A stretch of DNA of 64,000 bases from Escherichia marmotae (GCF_002900365.1 NZ_CP025979.1:496001-560000), one strand, 5' to 3'; shown: positions 42,490-52,010, numbered from the stretch's first letter. Numbers and translations are program-made. Notes: generated from the letters alone by a model not told the origin.

Positions 42490-43881
42490 ATGGATTTTCC
42501 TTCCTTACCTTCTTTGCCCTCTTTGTTTTCTTCATCTTCCGGAACGACCTGGCGCGATAATCTTTACGACGCTTCATTTCGTGGCGTTCCGTTTTCGGTG
42601 GAGAGCGACGAGGGTTCGTTCGGACGCCGCGTTCAGGTCCATGAATACCCAAACCGTGACAAACCGTACACGGAAGATCTCGGGCGTGCCACGCGACGGC
42701 TGACGATTAATGCGTATCTCGTTGGTGATGATTACGCAGAGCAGCGCGACAGGCTGATTACCGCGATTGAAACCGCCGGGCCGGGGACACTGAACCATCC
42801 GCAGTTCGGTGAAATGCAGGGTTGTATTGACGGACAGGTGACCGTTTCTCATTCCAGCACGGAAGGCCGTATGTGCCGGGTTTCATTTCAGTTTGTTGAG
42901 AGCGGGGAACTGTCATTTCCGGTCGCCGGAGCCGCAACCGCCAGAAAACTGGAGGAGTCGTCCGGATTCCTGGATGAGCTGCTTGAAGACATGTTCGGCG
43001 ATTTTGATCTCGCGGGAATACCGGACTTTATTCAGAACGATGTTATTGCCCGGGCAACCGATATGCTGGGAACCGTTCAGACGGCTTTCAAAATGGTTAA
43101 TTCTGCTGTTTCTGCCGGAATGAGGCTGATGCAGGGCGATTTATCCGTCATTCTGATGCCGCCATCGGTTGCCAGTGATTTTGTGCATACGTTGCAGGAT
43201 ACCTGGCGGGCCGGAACCAGACTGGTGGATAACACACAGGATCTGGTGCAGTCCATAACGACAATGTCCGGTATTACGCTGGATCCAGGACTGGCACCGC
43301 GTGCGGTGTGGCCCACAGATTCCGCATCGGTTGTCAGGCAAAAACAGCAGACAAATCTGGTGGCTGCAGTCATCCGGACGACGGCAATCAGCGAGGCTGC
43401 AAGGGCGGTCACTTCACTGCCGCAACCCGGAAGTCTGGTGAAAAATCAGCAGGCGGTTGTGGCTGTTGGTGGTTCCACTGAACGTCAGTCCGATATCATT
43501 CATGTTTCTCATCCGGCACTTGACAGTGTGGCTGCCAGTACAGAGCAGAATGAGACAGCACAACCACCCACGCGGGAAAATCTCACCATCATACGCGAAT
43601 CGCTGAACGCGGCGATTGAGCAGGAGCTCAGGCGTACGGCGGATGACAGGCTGTTTTTTCAGTTGACGTCATTACGTACAGAACTGAACCGGGATATTCA
43701 GGCCAGTCTGGTTCAGACGGAGGAAACCGCAGAGCGAACGCCAGCGGAGGTTCTTCCTGCGCTTGTTCTGGCTGCGTCATGGTACGACGATGCGTCCCGT
43801 GAAACTGATATCCTGGATCGAAATGCCATCTCTCATCCGGGCTTTGTTCCGGTCAGGGCATTAAGGGTACCCGTCAGATGA
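42490..43881 (+). CDS. Baseplate/DNA circularisation protein (Mu N-like)
   Basis: A 463-residue protein of the Mu gpN family (DNA circulation N-terminal domain), a baseplate hub component. The N-terminal domain shows WRDNLYDASFRGVPFSVESDE and FGRRVQVHEYPNRDKPYTEDLGR (about 21-70). The C-terminal part is helical (RENLTIIRESLNAAIEQEL, RTELNRDIQASLVQ). The repeat-like start MDFPSLPSLPSLFSSSSG is low complexity. Overlaps the next gene by 4 bp. Confidence 0.9.
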   Translation: MDFPSLPSLPSLFSSSSGTTWRDNLYDASFRGVPFSVESDEGSFGRRVQVHEYPNRDKPYTEDLGRATRRLTINAYLVGDDYAEQRDRLITAIETAGPGTLNHPQFGEMQGCIDGQVTVSHSSTEGRMCRVSFQFVESGELSFPVAGAATARKLEESSGFLDELLEDMFGDFDLAGIPDFIQNDVIARATDMLGTVQTAFKMVNSAVSAGMRLMQGDLSVILMPPSVASDFVHTLQDTWRAGTRLVDNTQDLVQSITTMSGITLDPGLAPRAVWPTDSASVVRQKQQTNLVAAVIRTTAISEAARAVTSLPQPGSLVKNQQAVVAVGGSTERQSDIIHVSHPALDSVAASTEQNETAQPPTRENLTIIRESLNAAIEQELRRTADDRLFFQLTSLRTELNRDIQASLVQTEETAERTPAEVLPALVLAASWYDDASRETDILDRNAISHPGFVPVRALRVPVR

Positions 43882-44932
43882 ATAATACCGTTTTACTTCG
43901 GGTTTCCGGTCGCGAATGGGGCGGCTGGACATCCGTCCGTATCAGTGCGGGCATTAACCGTATTGCCCGGGATTTTAATGTTGTCATTACCACCCGCTGG
44001 CCCGGAAGCCGGGATTATCAGCCCCGGATAAAAATGGTGAGCTGGTTGAAGTGCTTATCGGGGATGAGCCTGTGCTCACCGGATATGTGGAGGCACTACC
44101 GCTTCGTTATGACGCCAGCAGCGTCAGCATGGGAATTGTCGGGCGAAGCAAAACAGCCGATCTGGTTGACTGCTCTGCTTTGCCACTCCAGCAGAGCGGA
44201 AAAAACCTGCTCAGAATAGTCAGTGAACTGGCTGCGCCATTTGGCATCACCGTTGTTGATGCTGGCGTGCCACAGACAGCGGTGATTGATGCCCAGCCGG
44301 AACACGGCGAAACCGTTGCCGATTGTCTTAACCGGTTGCTGGGGCAGGTTCAGACGCTGGCTTATGACGATGAATGCGGGCGACTGGTTCTGGGGAAACC
44401 CGGAACAGGCAAAGCGGCGACAGCACTGGTGCTGGGAGAGAATATTCTTTCCTGTGACACGGAAAGAAGCATCAGAGAGCGGTTTTCTGAATATCAGGTC
44501 AGTGGGCAGCGCCCGGGCAACGATGATGATTTTGGTGAGGCCACCATTGCCGCAATACGTCAGACCATTCAGGACAGTGGTGTGACCCGTTATCGCCCTT
44601 TGTTGATTCAGCAGTCAGGCACAGCAACGGCAGCAACCTGTAAGGCCCGTTGTGAATTTGAAGCGCGCCAACGGGCTGCGCTTACCCGTGAGACAACATA
44701 TACGGTTCAGGGCTGGCGGCAGGGCAGTGGCGCGTTATGGCGTCCGGGGTTATCTGTCATCGTTTTCGACCCGCTGAATAATTTTGATAATGATGAACTG
44801 GTGATCGCAGAAGTTACCTATAACCATGACGACCGGGGCACGACGACCGAATTACGGGTTGGCCCGGCAGATGCTTATCTCCCTGAGCCTGTCACCGCCA
44901 GGAAGAAAAAAAATGTTGAGGAGGATTTCTGA
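43878..44932 (+). pseudogene. Baseplate hub protein (Mu P-like), frameshifted in an A5 run
   Basis: The hub protein at the tail end, homologous to Mu gpP (gp44). It begins MNNTVLLRVSGREWGGWTSV and is in frame to YQPRIK. A run of five A at 44030-44034 puts it out of frame; six A would read RIKNGELVEVLIGDEPVLTGYVEAL and continue unbroken to 44932, about 351 residues. The downstream part is otherwise perfect (VSGQRPGNDDDFGEATI, FEARQRAALTRETTYTVQGW). As written, translation ends at 44219. Confidence 0.88.
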
Positions 44933-45465
44933 TGAACGGGTTTTCTCTTCGCAATCTGATTTCCCGGGCTGTCATCACGGCGGTGGATTCCGCCAGAAAG
45001 TGTCAGTCTGTAGGGTTGAAAATGATAGCCGGAGATCAGAAACAACACGTTGAGCACCTTGAACCTTATGGTTTTACATCTGCCGCACAGAACGGTGCTG
45101 AGGGGGTTGCTTTATTCCCGGCGGGCGACCGTTCTCATGGTGTGGTTGTGGTCGTGGCTGACAGACGTTACCGGCTGAAAGGACTGAAACGTGGGGAAGT
45201 GGCGCTTTATGACGATCAGGGGCAGTCAGTTGTCCTGACCCGTTCCGGTATTGTGGTGAACGGGGCCGGTAAGCCCATTATTTTTAAAAACGCGTCTAAA
45301 GCGCGCTTTGAAATGCCTGTCGAATCCACCGCTGATATTACTGACAATTGCGACAGTGGCGGACTCAGCATGCAGCAAATGCGGCAGACCTACAATGCCC
45401 ACAAACACCCCGAAAATGGTGATGGTGGCGGAGTTACTGACACACCGGATCAACCGATGGGCTGA
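44932..45465 (+). CDS. Baseplate assembly/spike protein (Mu gp45-like, V type)
   Basis: A 177-residue protein of the phage baseplate assembly V family, forming the central spike. Motifs are SVGLKMIAGDQKQHVEHLEPYGF (about 23-45), VALFPAGDRSHGVVVVVADRRYR and the C-terminal beta segment with AHKHPENGDGGG, a likely metal-binding tip. The start overlaps the upstream stop (TGATG). Confidence 0.92.
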   Translation: MNGFSLRNLISRAVITAVDSARKCQSVGLKMIAGDQKQHVEHLEPYGFTSAAQNGAEGVALFPAGDRSHGVVVVVADRRYRLKGLKRGEVALYDDQGQSVVLTRSGIVVNGAGKPIIFKNASKARFEMPVESTADITDNCDSGGLSMQQMRQTYNAHKHPENGDGGGVTDTPDQPMG

Positions 45466-45470
45466 AAATC

Positions 45471-45884
45471 ATGATGATTAATGTTAACGGGCGACCCGTG
45501 TTGACCGGGGCTTCGAACGACCTTCTGACGCGTGCTGTGATTATTTCGCTTTTTACCTGGCGGCGTGCCGGGCGGGATGATGATGCACCGCAGATATTTG
45601 GATGGTGGGGGGATACCTGGCCTGCCGTTCAGAATGATCGCACGGGGTCGCGTCTGTATCTGTTGCGACGCAGCAAGCTGACAAATAAAACACCGCAGCT
45701 TGCCAGGGATTATGCCCGTGAGGCGCTGGCGTGGATGGTGGAGGATGGGGTCGCTGCCCGTCTTGATATTAACGCTGTCCGGACCGGGACAGACTCGCTG
45801 GCACTTGCCATTACCATTTACCAGCGTGACGGTAATATTCACAACATTATTTTTGATGATATCTGGAGTGAACTGAATGGCTGA
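45471..45884 (+). CDS. Baseplate wedge protein (Mu gp46-like)
   Basis: A 137-residue protein of the Mu gp46 family. Typical segments are LTRAVIISLFTWRRAGRDDDAP, FGWWGDTWP, GSRLYLLRRSKLTNKTPQLARDYAREALAWMVEDGVA. It forms part of the baseplate wedge with the next gene. Overlaps gp47-like gene by 8 bp. Confidence 0.92.
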   Translation: MMINVNGRPVLTGASNDLLTRAVIISLFTWRRAGRDDDAPQIFGWWGDTWPAVQNDRTGSRLYLLRRSKLTNKTPQLARDYAREALAWMVEDGVAARLDINAVRTGTDSLALAITIYQRDGNIHNIIFDDIWSELNG

Positions 45885-46959
45885 CAGTCAGTTTTATCGC
45901 CCCGGCCTCCCGCAACTTATCGCTATGATCCGGAGCGATTTATTAACCCGCTTTGAGCAGGATACGCTGCTTCGTCGTATGGATGCGGAAGTGTATGCCC
46001 GTGTACAGGCTGCAGCTGTGCACACGTTGTACGGGTATATTGATTATCTTGCCAGAAATCTGTTGCCGGACATGTGTGATGAAGACTGGCTGTACCGTCA
46101 CGCCAGAATCAAACGCTGCCCGCGAAAAGATGCGGTGGCAGCCCGGGGATTTGTGCGCTGGGATGGCGTGGAGGGAACGCCGGTATTGCCAGCGGGAACG
46201 CAGATCCAGCGTGATGATCAGGTGACCTTCACCACGACGGCGACGGTGACCGCAGCCGATGGTCTTCTCCGGGTGCCTGTTGTGGCAGATGAACCGGGGG
46301 CGGCGGGGAATACGGATGATGGTATTGCCATGCAACTGGGAACCCCCGTCAGTGGTCTGCCGTCCACAGGGTACGCTGACACCATTACAGACGGTGAAGA
46401 TACTGAAAATCTGGAAATATGGCGTGCCCGCGTTATGGAACGTTATTACTACATTCCACAGGGGGGCGCAGACCCTGATTATGTTATCTGGGCGAAAGAA
46501 GTTCAGGGTATTAACCGTGCATGGACTTTCAGACACTGGAAAGGCACTGGAACGGTTGGCGTGATGGTGGCGACAAACGATCCGGAACACCCGGCCCCGG
46601 ATGAAAGCGTGATTAACGCAGTCAGGGACCACATCCTTCCTCTGGCACCTGTTGCCGGAAGCGGATTGTATGTATTCGGTGCCACAGAAAAAGTCATCCC
46701 GATGACGATTGCGTTATCGAAAGACACACCGCAGATCAGGGCGGCAATAAAATCAGAACTGAATGCGCTGATGTTCCGGGATGGTGTGCCGGAAGGGCGC
46801 ATGTATCTGTCCAGAATCAGCGAGGCTATCAGTTTATCTGCAGGCGAGGTGGCCCATCGACTCATCGCCCCTTCATCGGATATTGACCTGGGGGAAACTG
46901 AGCTTCCGGTACTCGGGGAGATCACATGGCAGGCTTATGACCCGGTAAGGAGTAAATAA
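45877..46959 (+). CDS. Baseplate J-like protein (Mu gp47)
   Basis: A 360-residue wedge protein of the baseplate J family. Signals are PGLPQLIAMIRSDLLTRF, HARIKRCPRKDAVAARGFVRWDG, VPVVADEPGAAGNTDDG and ERYYYIPQGGADPDYVIWAKEV. It connects the hub to the fibers. Intact and coupled to the next gene (TAATG). Confidence 0.95.
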   Translation: MADSQFYRPGLPQLIAMIRSDLLTRFEQDTLLRRMDAEVYARVQAAAVHTLYGYIDYLARNLLPDMCDEDWLYRHARIKRCPRKDAVAARGFVRWDGVEGTPVLPAGTQIQRDDQVTFTTTATVTAADGLLRVPVVADEPGAAGNTDDGIAMQLGTPVSGLPSTGYADTITDGEDTENLEIWRARVMERYYYIPQGGADPDYVIWAKEVQGINRAWTFRHWKGTGTVGVMVATNDPEHPAPDESVINAVRDHILPLAPVAGSGLYVFGATEKVIPMTIALSKDTPQIRAAIKSELNALMFRDGVPEGRMYLSRISEAISLSAGEVAHRLIAPSSDIDLGETELPVLGEITWQAYDPVRSK

Positions 46960-47549
46960 TGGATTCGTTACAGGATGATTATACAAAATTGTTGTATGGC
47001 CTGATGCCGCCGGGACCTGCATGGTCAGATACCGACGGTGTACTTGACGGTCTGGCACCATCGCTTGTGCGTGTTCACCAGCGGGCTGATGAACTGGTGA
47101 TTGAAATCGATCCCGGTCAGTCCACAGAGCTGATTGAACGTTATGAAGAATTGTATGGTTTACCTGATTCCTGTTCCCCTGTCGGAACCCAGACATTACG
47201 CCAGCGTCAGCAACGTCTTGAAGCAAAAGCCAATGTGGCTGGTGGCATAAATGAGCAGTTCTTCCTGGATCAGCTTGAGGCGCTGGGATATACCGGCGTA
47301 ACGATCGAACAGTTCCAGCACCTAGATGCAAGCCCCGATCCGGAATGGGGAGATCGCTGGCGTTATTTCTGGCGTGTGACGTTGCCGGTGGATGCCGGTG
47401 CTCAGTGGCAGACATGCACGGACGCCTGCAACACACCGATCCGGACGTGGGGGGATACGGTTGCGGAGTGCGTGATTAATAAATTATGTCCGTCACACAC
47501 CGTCGTTTTATTTTCCTATCCAGATGAGGATGAAGATGCACAGGATTGA
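46959..47549 (+). CDS. Baseplate tail protein (Mu gp48/YmfQ-like)
   Basis: A 196-residue protein of the DUF2313 family, the link between wedge and fiber. It has DDYTKLLYGLMPPGPAWSDTDG, ELIERYEELYGLPDSC and the C-terminal Cys-rich segment TCTDACNTPIRTWGD. Its end overlaps the fiber start. Confidence 0.93.
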   Translation: MDSLQDDYTKLLYGLMPPGPAWSDTDGVLDGLAPSLVRVHQRADELVIEIDPGQSTELIERYEELYGLPDSCSPVGTQTLRQRQQRLEAKANVAGGINEQFFLDQLEALGYTGVTIEQFQHLDASPDPEWGDRWRYFWRVTLPVDAGAQWQTCTDACNTPIRTWGDTVAECVINKLCPSHTVVLFSYPDEDEDAQD

Positions 47550-48744
47550 TACGCTGACTGCGGTAAAAGATAAGTTTGGTCCGGGTAAGAACGGATTTAC
47601 TGACGGAAATCTTCGCACAGGACGTCTTGCTACCTGGCTGAACAGTGCCATGTGGGATGCCATTCAGGAGGAAATCTGTGGTGTCATTGAGAAGGCCGGG
47701 ATAGAACTGAATAAAGAAGAACACGACCAGCTATATAAGGCCATATTATTGCTGGTGGGCGGTGCAATTAACTAAGAGGCATTGCTGATAAAAAATAACC
47801 TTTCGGATGTGGAAGACAGGGATGAGGCTGTTGAAAACCTCGGATTAAAACCCACGGTGGATAAGGCAAAAAATGCCGTTCAGCGTGATGGCGACACCAT
47901 GACCGGGGAGCTGAAAATCCGTGGTGTTAATGCGCTGAGGATTTTCAACGAAGCCTTTGGCCTGATTTTTCGTCGCTCGGAAGAGTGCCTGCACCTTATC
48001 CCTACCAGTGAAGGTCAGGGCGAGAATGGCGATATTGGTCCACTTCGACCGTTCACTATTAATCTGCGGACGGGTGAAATATCCATGGCGCATAAAGTGT
48101 CTGTTGGCGGCGGTTCTCAGGTCAATGGTGCGCTGGGTATCGGCGTTCAGAACGCGCTGGGCGGAAACTCAATTGCTTTCGGGGATAACGATACCGGGCT
48201 GAAACAAAATGGCGACGGCATTCTGGATGTTTATGCGAATGGACAGCGTGTATTTCGTTTCCAGAATGGTGTGGCAATAGCGTTAAAAAATATTCAGGCC
48301 GGAAATGCTAAAAAATTTACGTTATCCAGCGCCAACAACTCCACGAAAAACGCAACGTTTAATTTATGGGGTAATCCATCCAGGCCTGTTGTTGCAGAGC
48401 TTGGCGATGATTCAGGCTGGCATTTTTACAGTCAGAGGAATACAGATAACAGCATCACGTTCACCGTAAACGGACAGGTAATTCCGTTAAATTACGGAAA
48501 CTTCGATGCCCGCTATCAGCAGCGAAATGGCGGCGTGCAGGATGTGCGTTATGGTTCCGAAATGTATTACACCCCTGGCAGTAACACCGTTTCGTGGACA
48601 TTTCGCGCACCTTCGGGACACGGGCTGTCAGGGATATCGATATCGGATACCCACCGTAACTCAGCGGATAACGTTAACGGTGTGTATTACCGACCGCTGC
48701 AAAAACTGATTAATGGCACCTGGTATAACGTAGCGAGCGTTTAA
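47536..48744 (+). pseudogene. Tail fiber gene interrupted by a TAA codon
   Basis: The host-recognition fiber. The N-terminal part (MHRIDTLTAVKDKFGPGKNGF...) is the conserved fiber start in Mu/lambda-like tails and reads to VGGAIN, then TAA (47773-47775). The same frame goes on at once with EALLIKNNLSDVEDRDEAVENLGL and the receptor-binding part, ending YNVASV. One base change (for example AAA to TAA) is enough to explain it. Re-initiation at TTG 47782 is possible but weak. Adsorption is likely impaired. AT content is higher in the 3' half, as in exchanged fiber tips. Confidence 0.85.
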
Positions 48745-48745
48745 T

Positions 48746-49273
48746 ATGATGCACTTAAAGAACATAAAAGCGGGTAACGCTAAAACACTGGAACAGTATG
48801 AGTTAACAAAGAAGCACGGAGTCATCTGGCTTTACGCTGAAGACGGGAAAAACTGGTATGAGGAAGTGAAGAACTTTCAGTCAGACACAATAAAAATGGT
48901 TTACGACGAAAATAATATTATTGTCGCCATCACCAAAGATGCCTCCACACTTAACCCTGAAGGCTATAGCGTCGTTGAAGTTCCTGATATTACAGCTAAT
49001 CGCCGTGCCGATGATTCAGGGAAGTGGATGTTTAAGGACGGAGCTGTGGTTAAGCGGATTTATACGGCAGACGAACAGCAACAACAGGCAGAATCACAAA
49101 AGGCCGCGTTACTTTCCGAAGCGGAAAGCGTTATTCGGCAACTGGAGCGCGCTGTCAGGCTGAATATGGCAACGGATGAGGAACGCGCACGACTGGAGTC
49201 ATGGGAACGCTACAGCGTTCTGGTCAGTCGAGTGGGCACCGCAGCTCCTGACTGGCCGGATAAACCAGAGTGA
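48746..49273 (+). CDS. tfa: Tail fiber assembly chaperone (Tfa family)
   Basis: A 175-residue chaperone for trimerisation of the fiber tip. The start MMHLKNIKAGNAKTLEQYEL and the C-terminal domain (LERAVRLNMATDEERARLESWERYSVLVSRV, then APDWPDKP) are typical of the caudoviral tail fiber assembly family. It follows the fiber gene by 1 bp. The start may be either of two adjacent ATGs. Confidence 0.93.
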   Translation: MMHLKNIKAGNAKTLEQYELTKKHGVIWLYAEDGKNWYEEVKNFQSDTIKMVYDENNIIVAITKDASTLNPEGYSVVEVPDITANRRADDSGKWMFKDGAVVKRIYTADEQQQQAESQKAALLSEAESVIRQLERAVRLNMATDEERARLESWERYSVLVSRVGTAAPDWPDKPE

Positions 49274-49279
49274 TTAATG

Positions 49280-49305
49280 AGGCCCGGGGATTCGGGCCTG
49301 CGTTT
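49280..49305 (+). terminator. Terminator at the end of the late operon
   Basis: AGGCCCG-GGGATT-CGGGCCT followed by GCGTTTTTC. It lies between the fiber chaperone gene and the convergent ipaH gene and likely ends the late transcript. Confidence 0.75.
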
Positions 49306-49343
49306 TTCCGGAATCAGTCCGGTCTGCGGTTTATGCGATGTGA

Positions 49344-51647
49344 TTATGAATGGTGCAGGCGTGAGCCGTTTTCAGGCAATCGCAGGGCCAGTACCTCGTC
49401 AGTCAGCTGACGGTAAATCTGTTGTTCAGTCTCACGCATCACCTGTGCTCCGGCTTCCCTCTCCGCATCCGCATCACCGCTCAGACCGGATGCTTTCAGC
49501 CGGTCAGCCACCCGCTGAGGGTACTCATTCTCCAGCATCTCATACTTCTGCTCTTCTGCCTGTGCCCAGCGGTCAGCTTCCGTGCGTTTCAGTACAGCAT
49601 GCCATGGTCCCCAGAGGGCGAACCAGTCCGTAAATTCATTCTCTTCACGGCTTCTGACCATGGCTTCGGCAGTGCGGAGGTCATTTTCTGTCACCCCCGA
49701 CACACCATAGAAACGCATTTCCTTCACGGCAGTGGAAAGCTGCAGTTTCTCTGCGAGCATGGTCTGGAAGGCCAGGTAGACTTCTATCTCATCCACAAAA
49801 CGGAGCGTTCTGACTTTATCCCGGGCAATGTCTTCCAGAATTTCGAGGCGGAACATTTCCCTGCCCAGGGAGAGCAGAGCGCCGGTGTCATTATCGAAAA
49901 GGCCTTCTGATGCCTGATGGACCAGGAGGGTTTTCCGGAGATTGTTCCATGTGAGCGCGACACGGTCCTCACAGCTCTCTGTGGCATCAGCAGCAACAGC
50001 GAAAGACTGCTGTCGAAGCTCCGCAGAGGTACTGAGTTTTTCCAGGAATGCAGAGACCTGCTGACGGAATCCCTGTGCATTACGGGCGGAGACCGTGTCA
50101 GCCAGACGGTCAAGGAATGCGGAGAAGGTGTTGGCGTGCTCTTCATGTTCAAAAGCAAGCCATATCTGTGATACATCAGATAGTTTGTTTTGCGGGAACC
50201 AGGCGGCCACAGCCTCAGGGAGGGGACGAACAGACGTATGCTGTTGTTCGTCACTCATGGAGAAATGAATCTGGGGTCCCCGGTAGTTTAGTCCTGTCGT
50301 TTGTCTTAACAGCGTTTGTCTTGTCCGGGAAGACAGGGGGTTTTCCGCGATAATGACAGTACTCTCTGGGCTGAGGCTGAGTATGTTTTCCGGAACAGTT
50401 GTGAGCCGGTTGTGGCTGAACCTGTACACTCTCGCGCCTGAACGCTGTTCTACAGGAAAATCCGGCAGACTTTCCAGCGCATTATTCCCTGCATTGACAA
50501 TTTCCAGCATGGCGGGTAATGCGGGAAGCGTGGTTAGGTGATTATCGTCTACATTAAGATATTCCAGTGATGCCGGTAATTCAGGCAGTATGGACAGGTG
50601 ATTACTTCCGGCTCTGAGTGCTTTCAGCAATGATGGTAATGTAGGAAGTATGGTTAACTGATTTTCTCCTACAGAGATATCTTTAAGAGAAGATGGCAGT
50701 TCAGGCAGTGTGGACAGACGATTGCCACTCACGTCAAGGACTGTCAATGATGCCGGCAATTCAGGAAGCACTGATATCTGATTTCCGTAAGCCTTAATCC
50801 CTTCCAGAGCCGGTGGCAATTCAGGCAGAGTGGACAGACGATTGCCACTCACAACAAGGCCTGTCAGTGATACAGGCAGTTCAGGCAGAGTGGACAGACA
50901 ATTGTCGCTCACATCAAGACCTGTCAGTGATACAGGCAGTTCAGGTAGTGTGGAGAGACGATTGCCACTCATGTCAAGGACTTTCAATGATGCCGGCAAT
51001 TCAGGAAGCACTGATATCTGATTTCCGTAAGCCTTAATCCCTTCCAGAACCAATGGCAATTCAGGCAGTGTGGACAGGCGATTGTCACTCACGACAAGGC
51101 CTGTCAGTGATACAGGTAGTTTAGGCAGGGTAGACAGCTTATTGCCTTTCACGTCAAGGGCTGTCAATGACGCCGGTAATTCAGGAAGCACTGATATCTG
51201 ATTTCCGTAAGCCTTAATCCCTTCCAGAGCCGATGGCAATTCAGGCAGTGTGGACAGATGATTGCCACTCACGACAAGGACTGTCAATGACGCCGGTAAT
51301 TCAGGGAGAGTGGTCAGCTGATTAAACGATGCCTCCATTTTTTCAAGGGCAGGAGGTAACTGGGGAAGTGAAGTTAAAGCATTGTTGTCAACATTGAGTG
51401 ACACTATATGTTCAGGCAATGAAGGGAGAGATGTTAGATTCAATGAGGATAGATCCAGAGATTCTTCATTATTCTCCAGGCACAGCTTTAATCGCGCTAA
51501 GGCTAATGCCCTGTTTTCACCGGGAGAGCCGATTTCAGCCCATTCGGCCCATTCAGAAAGATAATGATGGTGTATGTTGTTAATTAATGAGGTCCTGGAA
51601 AAACAAATGCTTTCAGTTGATGGTGTTGTATTATTAACAGGGAGCAT
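49344..51647 (-). CDS. ipaH: IpaH-family type III effector, E3 ubiquitin ligase with expanded LRR
   Basis: A 767-residue secreted effector. Residues 1-65 are the secretion and N-terminal helical region, 66-about 400 a leucine-rich repeat domain with about 17 units of 20 residues (consensus LPELPxSLxxLxVSxN), and about 470-767 the NEL-type E3 ligase domain. The catalytic Cys is C559 in SCEDRVALTWN. The C-terminus is almost identical to plasmid IpaH proteins. Known members have about 6-9 repeats and 530-600 residues, so this one is long because of tandem LRR duplication. A MxiE box lies upstream. It is encoded opposite to the phage late operon, as cargo. The LRR would choose host targets for ubiquitination. 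Confidence 0.96.
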   Translation of the reverse strand: MLPVNNTTPSTESICFSRTSLINNIHHHYLSEWAEWAEIGSPGENRALALARLKLCLENNEESLDLSSLNLTSLPSLPEHIVSLNVDNNALTSLPQLPPALEKMEASFNQLTTLPELPASLTVLVVSGNHLSTLPELPSALEGIKAYGNQISVLPELPASLTALDVKGNKLSTLPKLPVSLTGLVVSDNRLSTLPELPLVLEGIKAYGNQISVLPELPASLKVLDMSGNRLSTLPELPVSLTGLDVSDNCLSTLPELPVSLTGLVVSGNRLSTLPELPPALEGIKAYGNQISVLPELPASLTVLDVSGNRLSTLPELPSSLKDISVGENQLTILPTLPSLLKALRAGSNHLSILPELPASLEYLNVDDNHLTTLPALPAMLEIVNAGNNALESLPDFPVEQRSGARVYRFSHNRLTTVPENILSLSPESTVIIAENPLSSRTRQTLLRQTTGLNYRGPQIHFSMSDEQQHTSVRPLPEAVAAWFPQNKLSDVSQIWLAFEHEEHANTFSAFLDRLADTVSARNAQGFRQQVSAFLEKLSTSAELRQQSFAVAADATESCEDRVALTWNNLRKTLLVHQASEGLFDNDTGALLSLGREMFRLEILEDIARDKVRTLRFVDEIEVYLAFQTMLAEKLQLSTAVKEMRFYGVSGVTENDLRTAEAMVRSREENEFTDWFALWGPWHAVLKRTEADRWAQAEEQKYEMLENEYPQRVADRLKASGLSGDADAEREAGAQVMRETEQQIYRQLTDEVLALRLPENGSRLHHS

Positions 51648-51767
51648 AATAGCCTCGCAGAAAGGAGAATATCGTGAGAAATTGTTGTGTCAGGAAATAA
51701 TAAGGTGTAATGGGGTGCTTCAGCCTTAAAATTCATATTGCTAATTTAAAAAAACGAAGTGATTTTG

Positions 51768-51784
51768 CTGTTAAAAAACGATAC
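51768..51784 (-). promoter_or_regulatory. MxiE box upstream of ipaH
   Basis: On the minus strand GTATCGTTTTTTAACAG matches the MxiE box consensus (GTATCGTTTTTTTANAG) at 15 of the 16 defined positions. It lies 121 bp upstream of the ipaH ATG with an AT-rich possible -10 (TTAAAT) about 19 bp further on. It implies activation by MxiE-IpgC when the Shigella type III apparatus secretes. Confidence 0.85.
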
Positions 51785-52010
51785 TGTTTTTTAGGGCGAA
51801 TCGTGCGTTTGCACCATATTGTCCTTCTTTTTCGGTTAGTTAAACATCGTGCTTCATATTTGAATGTTCTGCCGAATGCATTCTCAATAGCGGCAATGTC
51901 ACAATCCCTTGTCAGGAGGGAAGAGAGAAGTAACACCAATGATATTATTCGTTAACTTTATCGTTTTTTCCCAGCATGGTGAATTATCTGCATATGTGGA
52001 TGATCGAGTT
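51785..52010. other. Non-coding region upstream of the ipaH promoter
   Basis: AT-rich, with only weak overlapping ORFs on both strands (51710-51955 plus, 51733-51939 minus) that lack ribosome-binding sites and family resemblance. Probably flanking sequence that arrived with ipaH. Confidence 0.4.

Noticed and set aside
50560..51420. CRISPR-like regular repeats
   Set aside because: The regular 60-bp periodicity is the coding repeat of the IpaH LRR domain; there are no constant repeats with unique spacers.
51710..51955. 81-residue plus-strand ORF upstream of ipaH
   Set aside because: Covers the MxiE box region, lacks a ribosome-binding site and looks like low-complexity AT-rich translation.
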